This document shows positions 19,450 to 26,721 of a stretch of 35,780 nt of DNA, in pieces. The stretch is from Hirschia sp. (lineage in GTDB: Bacteria; Pseudomonadota; Alphaproteobacteria; Caulobacterales; Hyphomonadaceae): contig PAQI01000024.1 of the NCBI GenBank assembly GCA_002709235.1, positions 321,517 through 357,296 on the forward strand, given 5' to 3'. A program made the translations under genes and the position numbers. Every line of letters starts with the position of its first letter. Position 1 is the first letter of the stretch. The notes below the pieces were generated by a model. That model was given only the letters and a program-made list of their open reading frames with translations, ran no database searches and was not told where the DNA came from.

Positions 19450-19818
19450 ATGCAAAAGCTGAAGGTCCTTTATAACAGTGTCTGCCCTGTTTGCAGGGAA
19501 GGGATATGCGCATTTGAAAGGCGTACCCGTCAGGATGGTGACAAGGTGGCCTATGTCGATGTCTCCCGAACGCCTGATGCCTTCAGGGATATGGGTGTGT
19601 CGCTGGATGATGTGCGGTTCAAGCTGCATGCGATCACACCGGAAGGTGAGTTGCTGCGTGGATGGCCAGCCATTGCCCGGCTTTGGCGGGTAACGCCAGG
19701 ATTTGGCTGGCTGGCAATTGTGGGAGATGCGCCGGGTGTGAACCTGATCAGCGCTGGTCTCTATGATGTGACCGCTCGCTTGTTGCTGGTGTGGAACCGG
19801 TTGAACAAGCGCTGGTGA
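19450..19818 (+). CDS. DCC-family thiol-disulfide oxidoreductase (DUF393)
   Basis: A 122-residue protein of the DUF393 family. It starts KLKVLYNSVCPVCREGICAFE with Cys12 and Cys15 as a CxxC. The DCC motif is normally Asp-x-x-Cys-x-x-Cys; here the Asp position is Asn. Middle and end pieces are MGVSLDDVRFKLHAITPEG, GWPAIARLW and a hydrophobic C-terminal YDVTARLLLVWNRL helix, as expected. The partner and reaction are unknown. It is divergent from hrpB (79 bases) and its stop lies ten bases from that of the convergent phosphoesterase. Confidence 0.86.
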   Translation: MQKLKVLYNSVCPVCREGICAFERRTRQDGDKVAYVDVSRTPDAFRDMGVSLDDVRFKLHAITPEGELLRGWPAIARLWRVTPGFGWLAIVGDAPGVNLISAGLYDVTARLLLVWNRLNKRW

Positions 19819-19828
19819 TGCCAAGGGG

Positions 19829-20539
19829 TCAGGCGTGGATCTGGCCGAAATCTTCAGTCGGCAGATCCATATAGCTCAGCGGACCACCCTTGCCACAGCC
19901 CGTATCAAGAAAGATCGCGCGTGAACCGCCAGTGCCCTCATGCACAAAGGGTGTCTCGCCGCGAATGTCATGGCCGACAATTGCCGTCAGGCCATCGGGG
20001 AGCAGATCAACCCAACTATATGTGCGTACAGGGCGGCCCTCTTCATCGCGTGAGGAACCGTCGGTTTCGCCATAAAGAGCCATGTGCTCGATCTTCTTGC
20101 GCAGGCGTGTCGGGCTCAGCGGAAAGTCCGGTGGCTGGAAATGGTAGCGGCTGACCGCGCCATGCGCGAAGACATATTGACCAAAACGGCGCACATGGGG
20201 CGTTTCGGCATAGACCTTGATGAAGCGTGTCTTCAGCTCTTCGAAATCCGGGGCCGAGGAGATCTGCCGCATCGTGCTGGACAGTTCACGCGTCATGCGC
20301 ACGCGATTGCCCTTGAACAGGCGATAGAGCTTGTCGTCATGATTGGAGCGGACCAGAAAGGCGCGACCTGATTCCAGCCATTCCAGCGCCAGCCGCAGCA
20401 CACCGGCATTATCAGGGCCACGATCAACCAGGTCTCCGAGCAGCAACAGAGTGGATGCATCGCCTGCGGCGGCCTCCATCCGTTCGGAATGTCCGTGGAC
20501 ATCCGCAATGACTCTGATCTTTTCCGCCTGAATATTCAT
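19829..20539 (-). CDS. Calcineurin-like metallophosphoesterase (PPP-type)
   Basis: A 236-residue metallophosphatase with the PPP signature blocks in order: DVHGH (13-17), LGDLVDRG (34-41), RSNHD (64-68), FAHGAVS and VGHDI. These supply the two-metal site. Where most members have GNHD/E, this one has SNHD, keeping the Asn and His. Relatives act as serine/threonine phosphatases or as Ap4A-like hydrolases, and the choice cannot be made here. The frame opens further upstream, but ATG 20539 is where similarity starts. There is no signal peptide. It is divergent from the symporter gene at 20650. Confidence 0.86.
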   Translation of the reverse strand: MNIQAEKIRVIADVHGHSERMEAAAGDASTLLLLGDLVDRGPDNAGVLRLALEWLESGRAFLVRSNHDDKLYRLFKGNRVRMTRELSSTMRQISSAPDFEELKTRFIKVYAETPHVRRFGQYVFAHGAVSRYHFQPPDFPLSPTRLRKKIEHMALYGETDGSSRDEEGRPVRTYSWVDLLPDGLTAIVGHDIRGETPFVHEGTGGSRAIFLDTGCGKGGPLSYMDLPTEDFGQIHA

Positions 20540-20588
20540 CAATGGAAAATCGGATTTTTGTAGAAAGAAAGCAAGAGGCTTGCATGTG

Positions 20589-20616
20589 TTGACGGGCTGA
20601 AATCGTCCCCTAGTGT
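20589..20616 (+). promoter_or_regulatory. Possible sigma-70 promoter for the symporter
   Basis: TTGACG and TAGTGT are 16 bases apart, 33 bases before the ATG of the symporter gene, which also has a strong AGGAGG site. The -10 match is partial. Confidence 0.35.
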
Positions 20617-20649
20617 CGCATTCCAAGCAAATTATTTCAGGAGGTTCAC

Positions 20650-21951
20650 ATGGGCGGCTGGTTCAAGATCACCCTTTGGAAGCGCGTCATGCTGGGCCTT
20701 GCCCTTGGTATCATTGTCGGTCTGGGTCTGCATTATGGCCTGGGCGTGGATACCGCACAGCCCATTGGCGATACATGGTTCAAGCCATTTGGCGACATCT
20801 TCATCAATCTGGTGAAGATGCTGGTCGTGCCGCTGATCTTCTTCACCCTGGTTTCGGGTGTGACGGCAATGGGCGATCCGTCCAAGCTGGGCTCTCTCGG
20901 TGGGCGCGCCATTGCGCTTTATCTGGGCACGACACTGGTGGCTGTGACGCTGGGTCTGGCGATCGGCACAATTGTCAAACCGGGAGAGGGATATGATGTC
21001 TCGCAGGTCAGCCCTGATGCTGTTGCCGAGCAACAGCAAAAGCTGGAAGCAGCTGGCGCGTCCAAGGGATTGGGGGAGCGTCTGATCGAGATCATTCCGA
21101 CCAACCCGGCGGCTGCTCTGGCACAGGGTGAAACGCTGCAGATCATCTTCTTCGCCATCATGTTTGGTGTGGGCTGCCTGATGGCTGGTGACCGGGGCAA
21201 GCCGCTCATCGACATCATGGACAGTGCGGCCGATGTGATGATGAAGATCACGCATATCGTCATGGAGACAGCGCCCTTTGGTGTTTTCGCGCTGATGGCC
21301 TGGGTGATGGCGGGGCAGGGCTTTTCCGTGCTTACCGTCTTGGGCAAGATGGTGTTTGCGCTCTATCTGGCCTGCGGGCTGCACATGCTGCTCACCTATG
21401 GGGGCATTGTGAAATTCGTGCTGCGCCTGCCATTGGTCCGGTTCTTCCGCGGCATCACCGATGCGCAGGCTGTGGCGTTCTCCACCTCATCCTCCAGCGC
21501 GACATTGCCGGTGACGATCACCTGTGCGGAAGACAATCTGGGGGTTTCCAAATCTGTTGCTGGGTCGGTGCTTCCGCTGGGCGCGACCATCAACATGGAT
21601 GGAACAGCTCTCTATCAGGGGCTGATTGCGCTGTTTGCTGCGCAGGCCTTCGGCATTCCGCTGGACATTGGTGACTATTTCCTCGTCGCGATAACGGCGA
21701 CTCTGGTCTCCATCGGTACGGCGGGTATCCCGTCTGTCAGCCTCTTTCTTGCGACCACCACGCTGGGCGTCATCGGATGTACAGGCGAGCAGACCGTCAT
21801 CATCCTGGCAATCCTGTTCCCGTTTGATCGCCTGCTCGATATGATGCGAACAGTGACCAATATCACCGGTGATGCCGCCGTGGCTTCCACCGTGGCCAAA
21901 TGGGAAGGTGAACTGGATGAAGAGGTGTTCCGTCGCGTCCCGACAGTGTGA
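20650..21951 (+). CDS. Dicarboxylate/amino acid:cation symporter (DAACS family)
   Basis: A 433-residue inner membrane carrier of the GltP/DctA type, taking up C4-dicarboxylates or acidic amino acids with Na+ or H+. The first helix starts LWKRVMLGLALGIIVG. The serine-rich hairpin FSTSSSSATLPVTI lies near residue 278, followed by VLPLGATINMDGTALYQG, SIGTAGIPSVSL and FPFDRLLDMMRTVTNITGDA, which form the substrate and cation site. All family elements appear intact. A strong AGGAGG lies six bases before the ATG. The DUF3617 lipoprotein gene starts 13 bases after its stop, so the two may be cotranscribed. Confidence 0.94.
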   Translation: MGGWFKITLWKRVMLGLALGIIVGLGLHYGLGVDTAQPIGDTWFKPFGDIFINLVKMLVVPLIFFTLVSGVTAMGDPSKLGSLGGRAIALYLGTTLVAVTLGLAIGTIVKPGEGYDVSQVSPDAVAEQQQKLEAAGASKGLGERLIEIIPTNPAAALAQGETLQIIFFAIMFGVGCLMAGDRGKPLIDIMDSAADVMMKITHIVMETAPFGVFALMAWVMAGQGFSVLTVLGKMVFALYLACGLHMLLTYGGIVKFVLRLPLVRFFRGITDAQAVAFSTSSSSATLPVTITCAEDNLGVSKSVAGSVLPLGATINMDGTALYQGLIALFAAQAFGIPLDIGDYFLVAITATLVSIGTAGIPSVSLFLATTTLGVIGCTGEQTVIILAILFPFDRLLDMMRTVTNITGDAAVASTVAKWEGELDEEVFRRVPTV

Positions 21952-21964
21952 AAGGTCAAGAGGC

Positions 21965-22399
21965 ATGTGCAATCGGTCAGGCGTGGCGCTGATCGCTCTT
22001 CTGAGCGGAGCCTGCGCCAGTTCGGCACCGAATCTCGATGAAGATCACGCATTGATTGTGCAGCCCGGCAAATGGGAGTTCACCCATGGTGGGGAAGGCG
22101 AAACTGAGCCCTATATATTCTCCGAATGCCTGGCTGATGGGCGCTATTCCATGTCTGGTGTTCGGGATGCATATCTGATGGGGGCATCTGATGAGGGTTG
22201 CACATATCGCGAAACCGAACGCACAAAAACCGTGTTCGCCTTCACCGATACCTGTCAGGCACCGGAGGGTGTTTTCTCTGTCGAGGGCCGCTTTGAATCA
22301 CTTGGACATGTGATCCATGGCAGCATCACGGCGCATATGACCGGTGAAGGCGTACATGTTCTGACTTATGACGGCCAAAGGATCAGCGAGTGCGACTGA
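21965..22399 (+). CDS. DUF3617-type lipoprotein
   Basis: A 144-residue envelope protein. The short hydrophobic MCNRSGVALIALLSGAC is a lipoprotein signal with LSGAC as lipobox. The mature part fits the DUF3617 pattern: QPGKWEFTHGG, then SECL, a later DEGCTYRET, TDTCQAPEG and a VEGRFESLGHVIHGSITAHM strand pair. The paired cysteines probably form disulfides in the periplasm. The function of the family is not known. The frame is open to 21869 inside the symporter gene, but the ATG at 21965 with upstream AAGAGG and the signal peptide decide the start. Confidence 0.78.
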   Translation: MCNRSGVALIALLSGACASSAPNLDEDHALIVQPGKWEFTHGGEGETEPYIFSECLADGRYSMSGVRDAYLMGASDEGCTYRETERTKTVFAFTDTCQAPEGVFSVEGRFESLGHVIHGSITAHMTGEGVHVLTYDGQRISECD

Positions 22400-22413
22400 C
22401 AGATGGGAACGGG

Positions 22414-22441
22414 TTGACACCGTTTGGCGTAATTCTAGACA
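22414..22441 (+). promoter_or_regulatory. Sigma-70-like promoter of the peroxiredoxin gene
   Basis: A perfect TTGACA -35 is followed after 16 bases by TAGACA. It lies in the gap after the DUF3617 gene and leaves a leader of about 55 bases before the ATG at 22504. This suggests the peroxiredoxin is transcribed on its own. Confidence 0.55.
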
Positions 22442-22503
22442 ACTGGTTACAGATTTTGATGCAGACCGGATAGTCCGGACTGCGCACATGATGGAGACGA
22501 GAC

Positions 22504-23022
22504 ATGATTGGCAAGAAGGTTCCCCAGGTGACTTTCCGCACTCGCGTGCGTGATGAAAGCATTGGTGGTGACAACCCGTTTCGTTGGGAAGACAAGACAT
22601 CGGCTGACTATTTCAACAGCAAGAAGGTCGTGCTCTTCTCTCTGCCGGGCGCTTTCACGCCGACCTGCTCGACCTATCAGCTACCTGATTTTGAAAAGCT
22701 GTATCCTGAATTCCAGGCCAAGGGTGTGGATGCAATCTACTGTATGTCCGTGAACGATGCCTTTGTGATGAATGCATGGGCCAAGGGTCAGGGCCTCAAT
22801 CACATCAAGGTCATTCCGGACGGTTCTGGTGAATTTACCCGCAAGATGGGCATGCTGGTCAACAAGGACAATCTGGGTTTCGGCATGCGGTCCTGGCGCT
22901 ATGCATCGGTGATTGAAGATGGCGTTGTGACCAAATGGTTCGAGGAGCCCGGTTATTCCGATAACTGCCCGGAAGACCCCTATGGCGAAAGCTCACCACA
23001 AAACGTATTGAAACATCTTTGA
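22504..23022 (+). CDS. Peroxiredoxin (Prx5-type)
   Basis: A 172-residue cytoplasmic thiol peroxidase that reduces hydrogen peroxide and organic peroxides. It starts MIGKKVPQVTFRTR, then VVLFSLPGAFTPTCS with the peroxidatic Cys55, then the Prx5-specific VDAIYCMSVNDAFVMNAW and MGMLVNKDNLGFGMRSWRYA. Length and these motifs match the Prx5 group, usually recycled by glutaredoxin or glutathione. A second cysteine in SDNCPEDPYG near the end may act as resolving cysteine. A GGAG site precedes the ATG. A good promoter and a strong downstream terminator make it look monocistronic. Confidence 0.94.
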   Translation: MIGKKVPQVTFRTRVRDESIGGDNPFRWEDKTSADYFNSKKVVLFSLPGAFTPTCSTYQLPDFEKLYPEFQAKGVDAIYCMSVNDAFVMNAWAKGQGLNHIKVIPDGSGEFTRKMGMLVNKDNLGFGMRSWRYASVIEDGVVTKWFEEPGYSDNCPEDPYGESSPQNVLKHL

Positions 23023-23034
23023 TGATGTAACGAT

Positions 23035-23060
23035 CGGGACAATCATTTGCGATTGTCCCG
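23035..23060. terminator. Ten-base-pair stem-loop after the peroxiredoxin gene
   Basis: CGGGACAATC and GATTGTCCCG pair perfectly around a six-base loop, 13 bases after the stop. No T run follows, so it may stabilise the mRNA end, with the next hairpin doing the terminating. Confidence 0.5.
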
Positions 23061-23081
23061 TGATGGTCTTCCATCCATGAA

Positions 23082-23116
23082 AAAGCGCGCCGGTCCATAT
23101 GTGAGCGGCGCGCTTT
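23082..23116. terminator. Bidirectional rho-independent terminator
   Basis: AAAGCGCGCCG and CGGCGCGCTTT form an 11-pair GC-rich stem with a 13-base loop. It is flanked by A residues on one side and TTTCTTATT on the other. It lies between the convergent peroxiredoxin and PH-like genes and can serve both. Confidence 0.75.
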
Positions 23117-23148
23117 CTTATTGTGTCGAACTGCAAATCGCGCGGGCG

Positions 23149-23748
23149 TCAGGCGGCGATGGGTTGCTGAGCTGATGTGCCATCTTCTGGTGTTGCGACA
23201 TCTGGCTTCTGACTGTCGGCGAGGGGTGTCAGATTGCTCATCTTGTAAGGTGCAAGCAATTGCGAAAGGCGTTCATATTCCCGCACGGCGTATAATTCGA
23301 TGTTGAAGCCAAGTTCGCTATCGCCGAGCTTGAAGGTGGCGACAGATCCGGATTTGCGGAAACGCATACGGTCGATACACGGGCTGAACCAGGATGACAG
23401 ATCCTGATTGCGACCATCAACAACCATCAGGCGACGATTGGTCAGCGCGTAGGACTGGTGCCACCGGCGGGTCATGCCCGGCCAGACCATCAGACAGCCC
23501 AATGCACGCAAAAGACCCATGCCGCCCAGAATGATGATCAGTGATTTGGAAAATTCAGGTCTCAGCCAGACAATGGCGACTGCGGCCATGCTCAGCGTCA
23601 GGAAGAAAAGCAAATTGCGAAGACAAAACAGCTTCAGCCGTCTGTAGAGTGCCTGCCGATCAGGAGCTCCGTCCCACAAAACTGTTTCATTTTCAAGGAG
23701 TTCTCGACGAATACGATCCTTGGCGGACCGAACGTTTTTCATGCTCAT
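23149..23748 (-). CDS. Membrane protein with PH-like domain (YdbS/bPH-type)
   Basis: A protein of about 199 residues. After a charged start and ENETVLWDGAPD, two hydrophobic helices follow (FLRNLLFFLTLSMAAVAIVWL-like and SLIIILGGMGLLRALGCLMVW). The soluble remainder carries HQSYALTNRRLMVVDG and a series of strands, matching the bacterial PH-like domain seen in YdbS-type proteins. The C-terminal 25 residues are hydrophilic and probably disordered. The function is unknown; such proteins lie at the inner membrane. The start is uncertain between GTG 23757, ATG 23748 and ATG 23742. Confidence 0.7.
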   Translation of the reverse strand: MSMKNVRSAKDRIRRELLENETVLWDGAPDRQALYRRLKLFCLRNLLFFLTLSMAAVAIVWLRPEFSKSLIIILGGMGLLRALGCLMVWPGMTRRWHQSYALTNRRLMVVDGRNQDLSSWFSPCIDRMRFRKSGSVATFKLGDSELGFNIELYAVREYERLSQLLAPYKMSNLTPLADSQKPDVATPEDGTSAQQPIAA

Positions 23749-23879
23749 GGCACTCACTCGATAAATTTAATCTACACACATGGAGTAACAATCCATTTAC
23801 CAAGAATAACCAATCCTTACTCACCTGCAAGTGACATGATCGCAAAGCTGCCCTTTTTTCCGGCTTCAATCAATTTGTA

Positions 23880-23908
23880 GGCATGGCTGTCTGATTTGCA
23901 GCCATGCC
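23880..23908 (-). terminator. Perfect ten-pair stem-loop after the FMN reductase gene
   Basis: GGCATGGCTG and CAGCCATGCC pair perfectly around a nine-base loop, 15 bases past the stop of the minus-strand FMN reductase gene. The following bases on that strand are AT-rich but not a T run. It probably ends or protects that transcript. Confidence 0.55.
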
Positions 23909-23922
23909 CTTTCGCGTCGATA

Positions 23923-24459
23923 TCAAAGGGTTGCCAGCAGGCGGTCGAGCGCTTGTTGCAGGAAGTCGAGCGTGGCTGTGTCGGTCAGCTGGCCATTCTC
24001 GATCTTCTCGTGAGCACCGGCCACGCAGACCTGTGGGCCGCCGATCACATGGCAGGCATTGGCGACAAAATTCTGATAGAGCTGGGCATGTGCACGCGCC
24101 CCGCCCGTGCTGGCTGGTGAGGCGGACATGATCAGGACCTGCTTGCCCATATATGAACTTTGTCCATAGGGGCGGGAGGTCCAGTCCAGCGCATTTATCA
24201 GCGCGCCGGAAGGGCCGTGATTATATTCCGGAGTGGAGATGATGATACCGTCTGCTGCTTTCATGGCGGCACGAAGATCTGCCACGCTCGCTGGCGGCTC
24301 ACTTTCCAGATCCTGACTGAACATCGGGATATCGTTGAGTGTGCGCACAGTGATATTGGCTTTATCGCCAGATTGGGCTGCCAGGGTTTTCAGCACACTT
24401 GTGTTGAAGGATGCAGCACGCAGGCTGCCTGAAATGGCGAGAATTTCCGGTTTTGACAT
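23923..24459 (-). CDS. NADPH-dependent FMN reductase (quinone/chromate reductase type)
   Basis: A 178-residue flavodoxin-like enzyme that uses NAD(P)H to reduce FMN, quinones or similar acceptors. The phosphate-binding loop is ISGSLRAASFN (9-19). The isoalloxazine-contacting STPEYNHGPSGALINALDW follows, and later SPASTGGARAHAQLYQNF. Length and motifs match the ChrR/YieF-like FMN_red family. It is probably protective against quinone redox cycling. It appears to be transcribed alone, with a stem-loop just downstream. Confidence 0.92.
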   Translation of the reverse strand: MSKPEILAISGSLRAASFNTSVLKTLAAQSGDKANITVRTLNDIPMFSQDLESEPPASVADLRAAMKAADGIIISTPEYNHGPSGALINALDWTSRPYGQSSYMGKQVLIMSASPASTGGARAHAQLYQNFVANACHVIGGPQVCVAGAHEKIENGQLTDTATLDFLQQALDRLLATL

Positions 24460-24580
24460 ATGTGTTCCTCTGAATGTCCAGGCTTGCCGACTGCATGTTG
24501 ATCAAATGCAGACAGTTGACGGCTGATATGGAGACGTTCGGAAAGATCCCAAATGCAAGGCCGATCAATATTGCTTGATC

Positions 24581-25690
24581 TCAGCGTATCGGCGGCTGGC
24601 GCAGGGCAAAGAAATAATCGCCATCCCAGGGCGTATGCCGCCAGCTCTTTTCCAGCTCGTCATGCGACAGGTCAATTGCCTTGACATAGCTGTGCATATG
24701 AGAGGTCCTGATGCGGGCGCTTTCCAGCAATGGGTTGAGCGCGCGTTCGGTTTCCGGTGAGAAATGCGGCAGGTTGAGCCGGGTCATGCGCATGGCCCGC
24801 GCCGCGTCGATTGCAGTCCTGACAAGCGATGGCAACACGTCATTCGTGCTCGCCGACAGGCTGATCAGGTCAACGATTGTCAGGGCGGGCGCGGAAATCT
24901 CGCTTTCCTTGGTGATCATCGCGATCAGCCAGCCTTCGACGCCATTGCCGCGATCAAAGGACCACATCAGATGAGGTGCTTTGAGTTCAGGGTCAGACAG
25001 GCGCCATGACAGACGTGTGTGATCACGGCGCACGGTGATGAAATCTTCGGCTGCCAGCCTGTGCGCGAATTCTTCGCGGGCGTCGTCTTTCTTCATCGGG
25101 TCCTTGACCCGTTGAACATTTGGCTGGGTGCTGAAGTCCTCTGGCAGATCCCGCCATTTGTTCATGCGTTCGCCGGTCAGCCTTGCGAGTTTGTATTTCG
25201 TGGCACTGTGAATGCGGCGACCGATGCCTGCGCGATAAAACTGCATCCGGTTGGTGATCCAGCTGGCGCTCTGGTTTGATGTGGTTTCGTGGATCGGTTT
25301 TGCGCGCAGGGCGCTGTGAACGCGAGCGGCCATTGCGTTATTGTTCAGGGTGAAAGCCGCAAACCCTTCCGTCTTGCGGATCATGGTTGCGGCCAGTCGG
25401 AACCCGGCACCGGTCGCATCAGGCAGGGCGATCATGGTGTGTCCGGTATTGGCGAAAAGATCCTCACCAGCCCGCTTGAAGCCGAGCCGGGTCACGCCGA
25501 TAAATCCGAGAATCTCGCCTGTATCCGGGGATTGGTAGACATATCCGCCCGGATAGTCGCCCTGGTCCGGGTTCTGGTTGATCAGCCAATGCCAGCTGTT
25601 TTCGCTGCGCAGGGGAAACCAGACCGCATCCTGTAGTCGAGTCAGGGCGGCGTAGTCTGTTTCTTCTACGCGACGTATGGTCTGAGACAT
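24581..25690 (-). CDS. GNAT-like acyltransferase domain protein
   Basis: A 369-residue soluble protein. The first 150 residues follow the GNAT order: IRRVEETDYAALTRLQDAVW, a tryptophan-rich ENSWHWLINQNP, a strand GEILGFIGVTRL, then FANTGHTMIALPDATGAGF. The remainder is a less conserved second lobe with a further GNAT-like strand/helix set near LTIVDLISLS...VRTAIDAARAMRM. The acceptor is unknown. The long upstream part of the frame (to 25876) overlaps tesB and has no start signal; ATG 25690 begins at the family-like MSQTIRRVEE. It lies 38 bases after tesB on the same strand, so the two are probably cotranscribed. Confidence 0.6.
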   Translation of the reverse strand: MSQTIRRVEETDYAALTRLQDAVWFPLRSENSWHWLINQNPDQGDYPGGYVYQSPDTGEILGFIGVTRLGFKRAGEDLFANTGHTMIALPDATGAGFRLAATMIRKTEGFAAFTLNNNAMAARVHSALRAKPIHETTSNQSASWITNRMQFYRAGIGRRIHSATKYKLARLTGERMNKWRDLPEDFSTQPNVQRVKDPMKKDDAREEFAHRLAAEDFITVRRDHTRLSWRLSDPELKAPHLMWSFDRGNGVEGWLIAMITKESEISAPALTIVDLISLSASTNDVLPSLVRTAIDAARAMRMTRLNLPHFSPETERALNPLLESARIRTSHMHSYVKAIDLSHDELEKSWRHTPWDGDYFFALRQPPIR

Positions 25691-25728
25691 CAGCAAGAGC
25701 TGTCCTGTGCGTTGGCCAACTCGAGATG

Positions 25729-26598
25729 TCAGGCCTTGTCTTCCACTTTCTGGGGCCTGATCAGGCCTTCCTGGGTGACTGAAGCAACCAGCGTTCCAGA
25801 TTGGTCGAAGATGTTTCCGCGTGTGAAGCCGCGCGCGCCACCAGAGAAGGGTGAATCCTTCACATAGAGCAGCCATTCATCGGCCTTGACCGGAGCATGA
25901 AACCACATGGCGTGGTCCAGGCTGGCCATCTGCACGGTACGCGCCGCCCACGAAACACCATGAGGCCTGACGCTGCTGTCCAGCAAGGTCATGTCAGATG
26001 CATATGCGAGCACGCATTGGTGGACAATCGGGTCAACTTCCAAAGGCTTGACGGCCTTGAACCAGACATAGTTCTCATGTGGTTTGGGTTCATCCACAAC
26101 GATGTCGGGCAGACGGAATTCAACAGATTTGGTTGCCAGAAATTCTTTGAGGTCGCCGCTGAGTGTCATGCCGCGTGATGCGAGAATGTCCGGAACATTG
26201 CTCCAGGTGATCGGCATTTCATCCGGGCCGGGAACGTCGGGCATCTTGATCTGATGGGTGAAGCCTTCTTCCTCGATCTGAAAATTTGCCGTCAGTGCGA
26301 AGATCTGTTTTCCATGCTGGATCGCAGCAACGCGTCGGGTCGTGAAACTTCTGCCATCGCGCATGCGTTCAACCTGGTAGATGATCGGCACATGCGGATC
26401 ACCAGGGCGAAGGAAGTAGGCATGCAGAGAATGGCAGTTTCGTTCCTTGACGGTGCGGTAGGCAGCAACAAGCGCCTGACCGATCACCTGACCACCGAAC
26501 ACGCGTTGAACATGGGTATCCGGGCTGTGGCCACGAAACAGATCCACTTCGAGTCGTTCCAGGTCCAGGATTTCAAGTAGCCGCTGAACAGCATCCAT
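25729..26598 (-). CDS. tesB: Acyl-CoA thioesterase II
   Basis: A 289-residue double hot-dog thioesterase that hydrolyses medium- and long-chain acyl-CoA to free acid and CoA. The first hot-dog has FRGHSPDTHVQRVFGGQVIGQALVAA and HSLHAYFLRPGD. The second has SWAARTVQMASLDHAMWFH and SPFSGGARGFTRGNIFDQSG, ending with EGLIRP, as in TesB. A GAGGAG site seven bases upstream supports ATG 26598 over the TTG at 26613. It is divergent from the acyl-CoA synthetase gene across 123 bases, which pairs enzymes that make and break the same thioesters. Confidence 0.93.
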   Translation of the reverse strand: MDAVQRLLEILDLERLEVDLFRGHSPDTHVQRVFGGQVIGQALVAAYRTVKERNCHSLHAYFLRPGDPHVPIIYQVERMRDGRSFTTRRVAAIQHGKQIFALTANFQIEEEGFTHQIKMPDVPGPDEMPITWSNVPDILASRGMTLSGDLKEFLATKSVEFRLPDIVVDEPKPHENYVWFKAVKPLEVDPIVHQCVLAYASDMTLLDSSVRPHGVSWAARTVQMASLDHAMWFHAPVKADEWLLYVKDSPFSGGARGFTRGNIFDQSGTLVASVTQEGLIRPQKVEDKA

Positions 26599-26721
26599 AG
26601 TCGGTCTCCTCAAGGTGGTCGCAACAGGACAGTCACAACATTGTTTGGAAGTTTTACCTATATTCCAGTATCTTCTGGTAGAGCTTTTCCATAAGCAAAT
26701 CCAATAAATAGGGAGCAGGGC

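Noticed and set aside
16914-19451. HrpB starting at 19451
   Set aside because: It would overlap the divergent DCC-family gene, and the added residues do not fit the helicase family.
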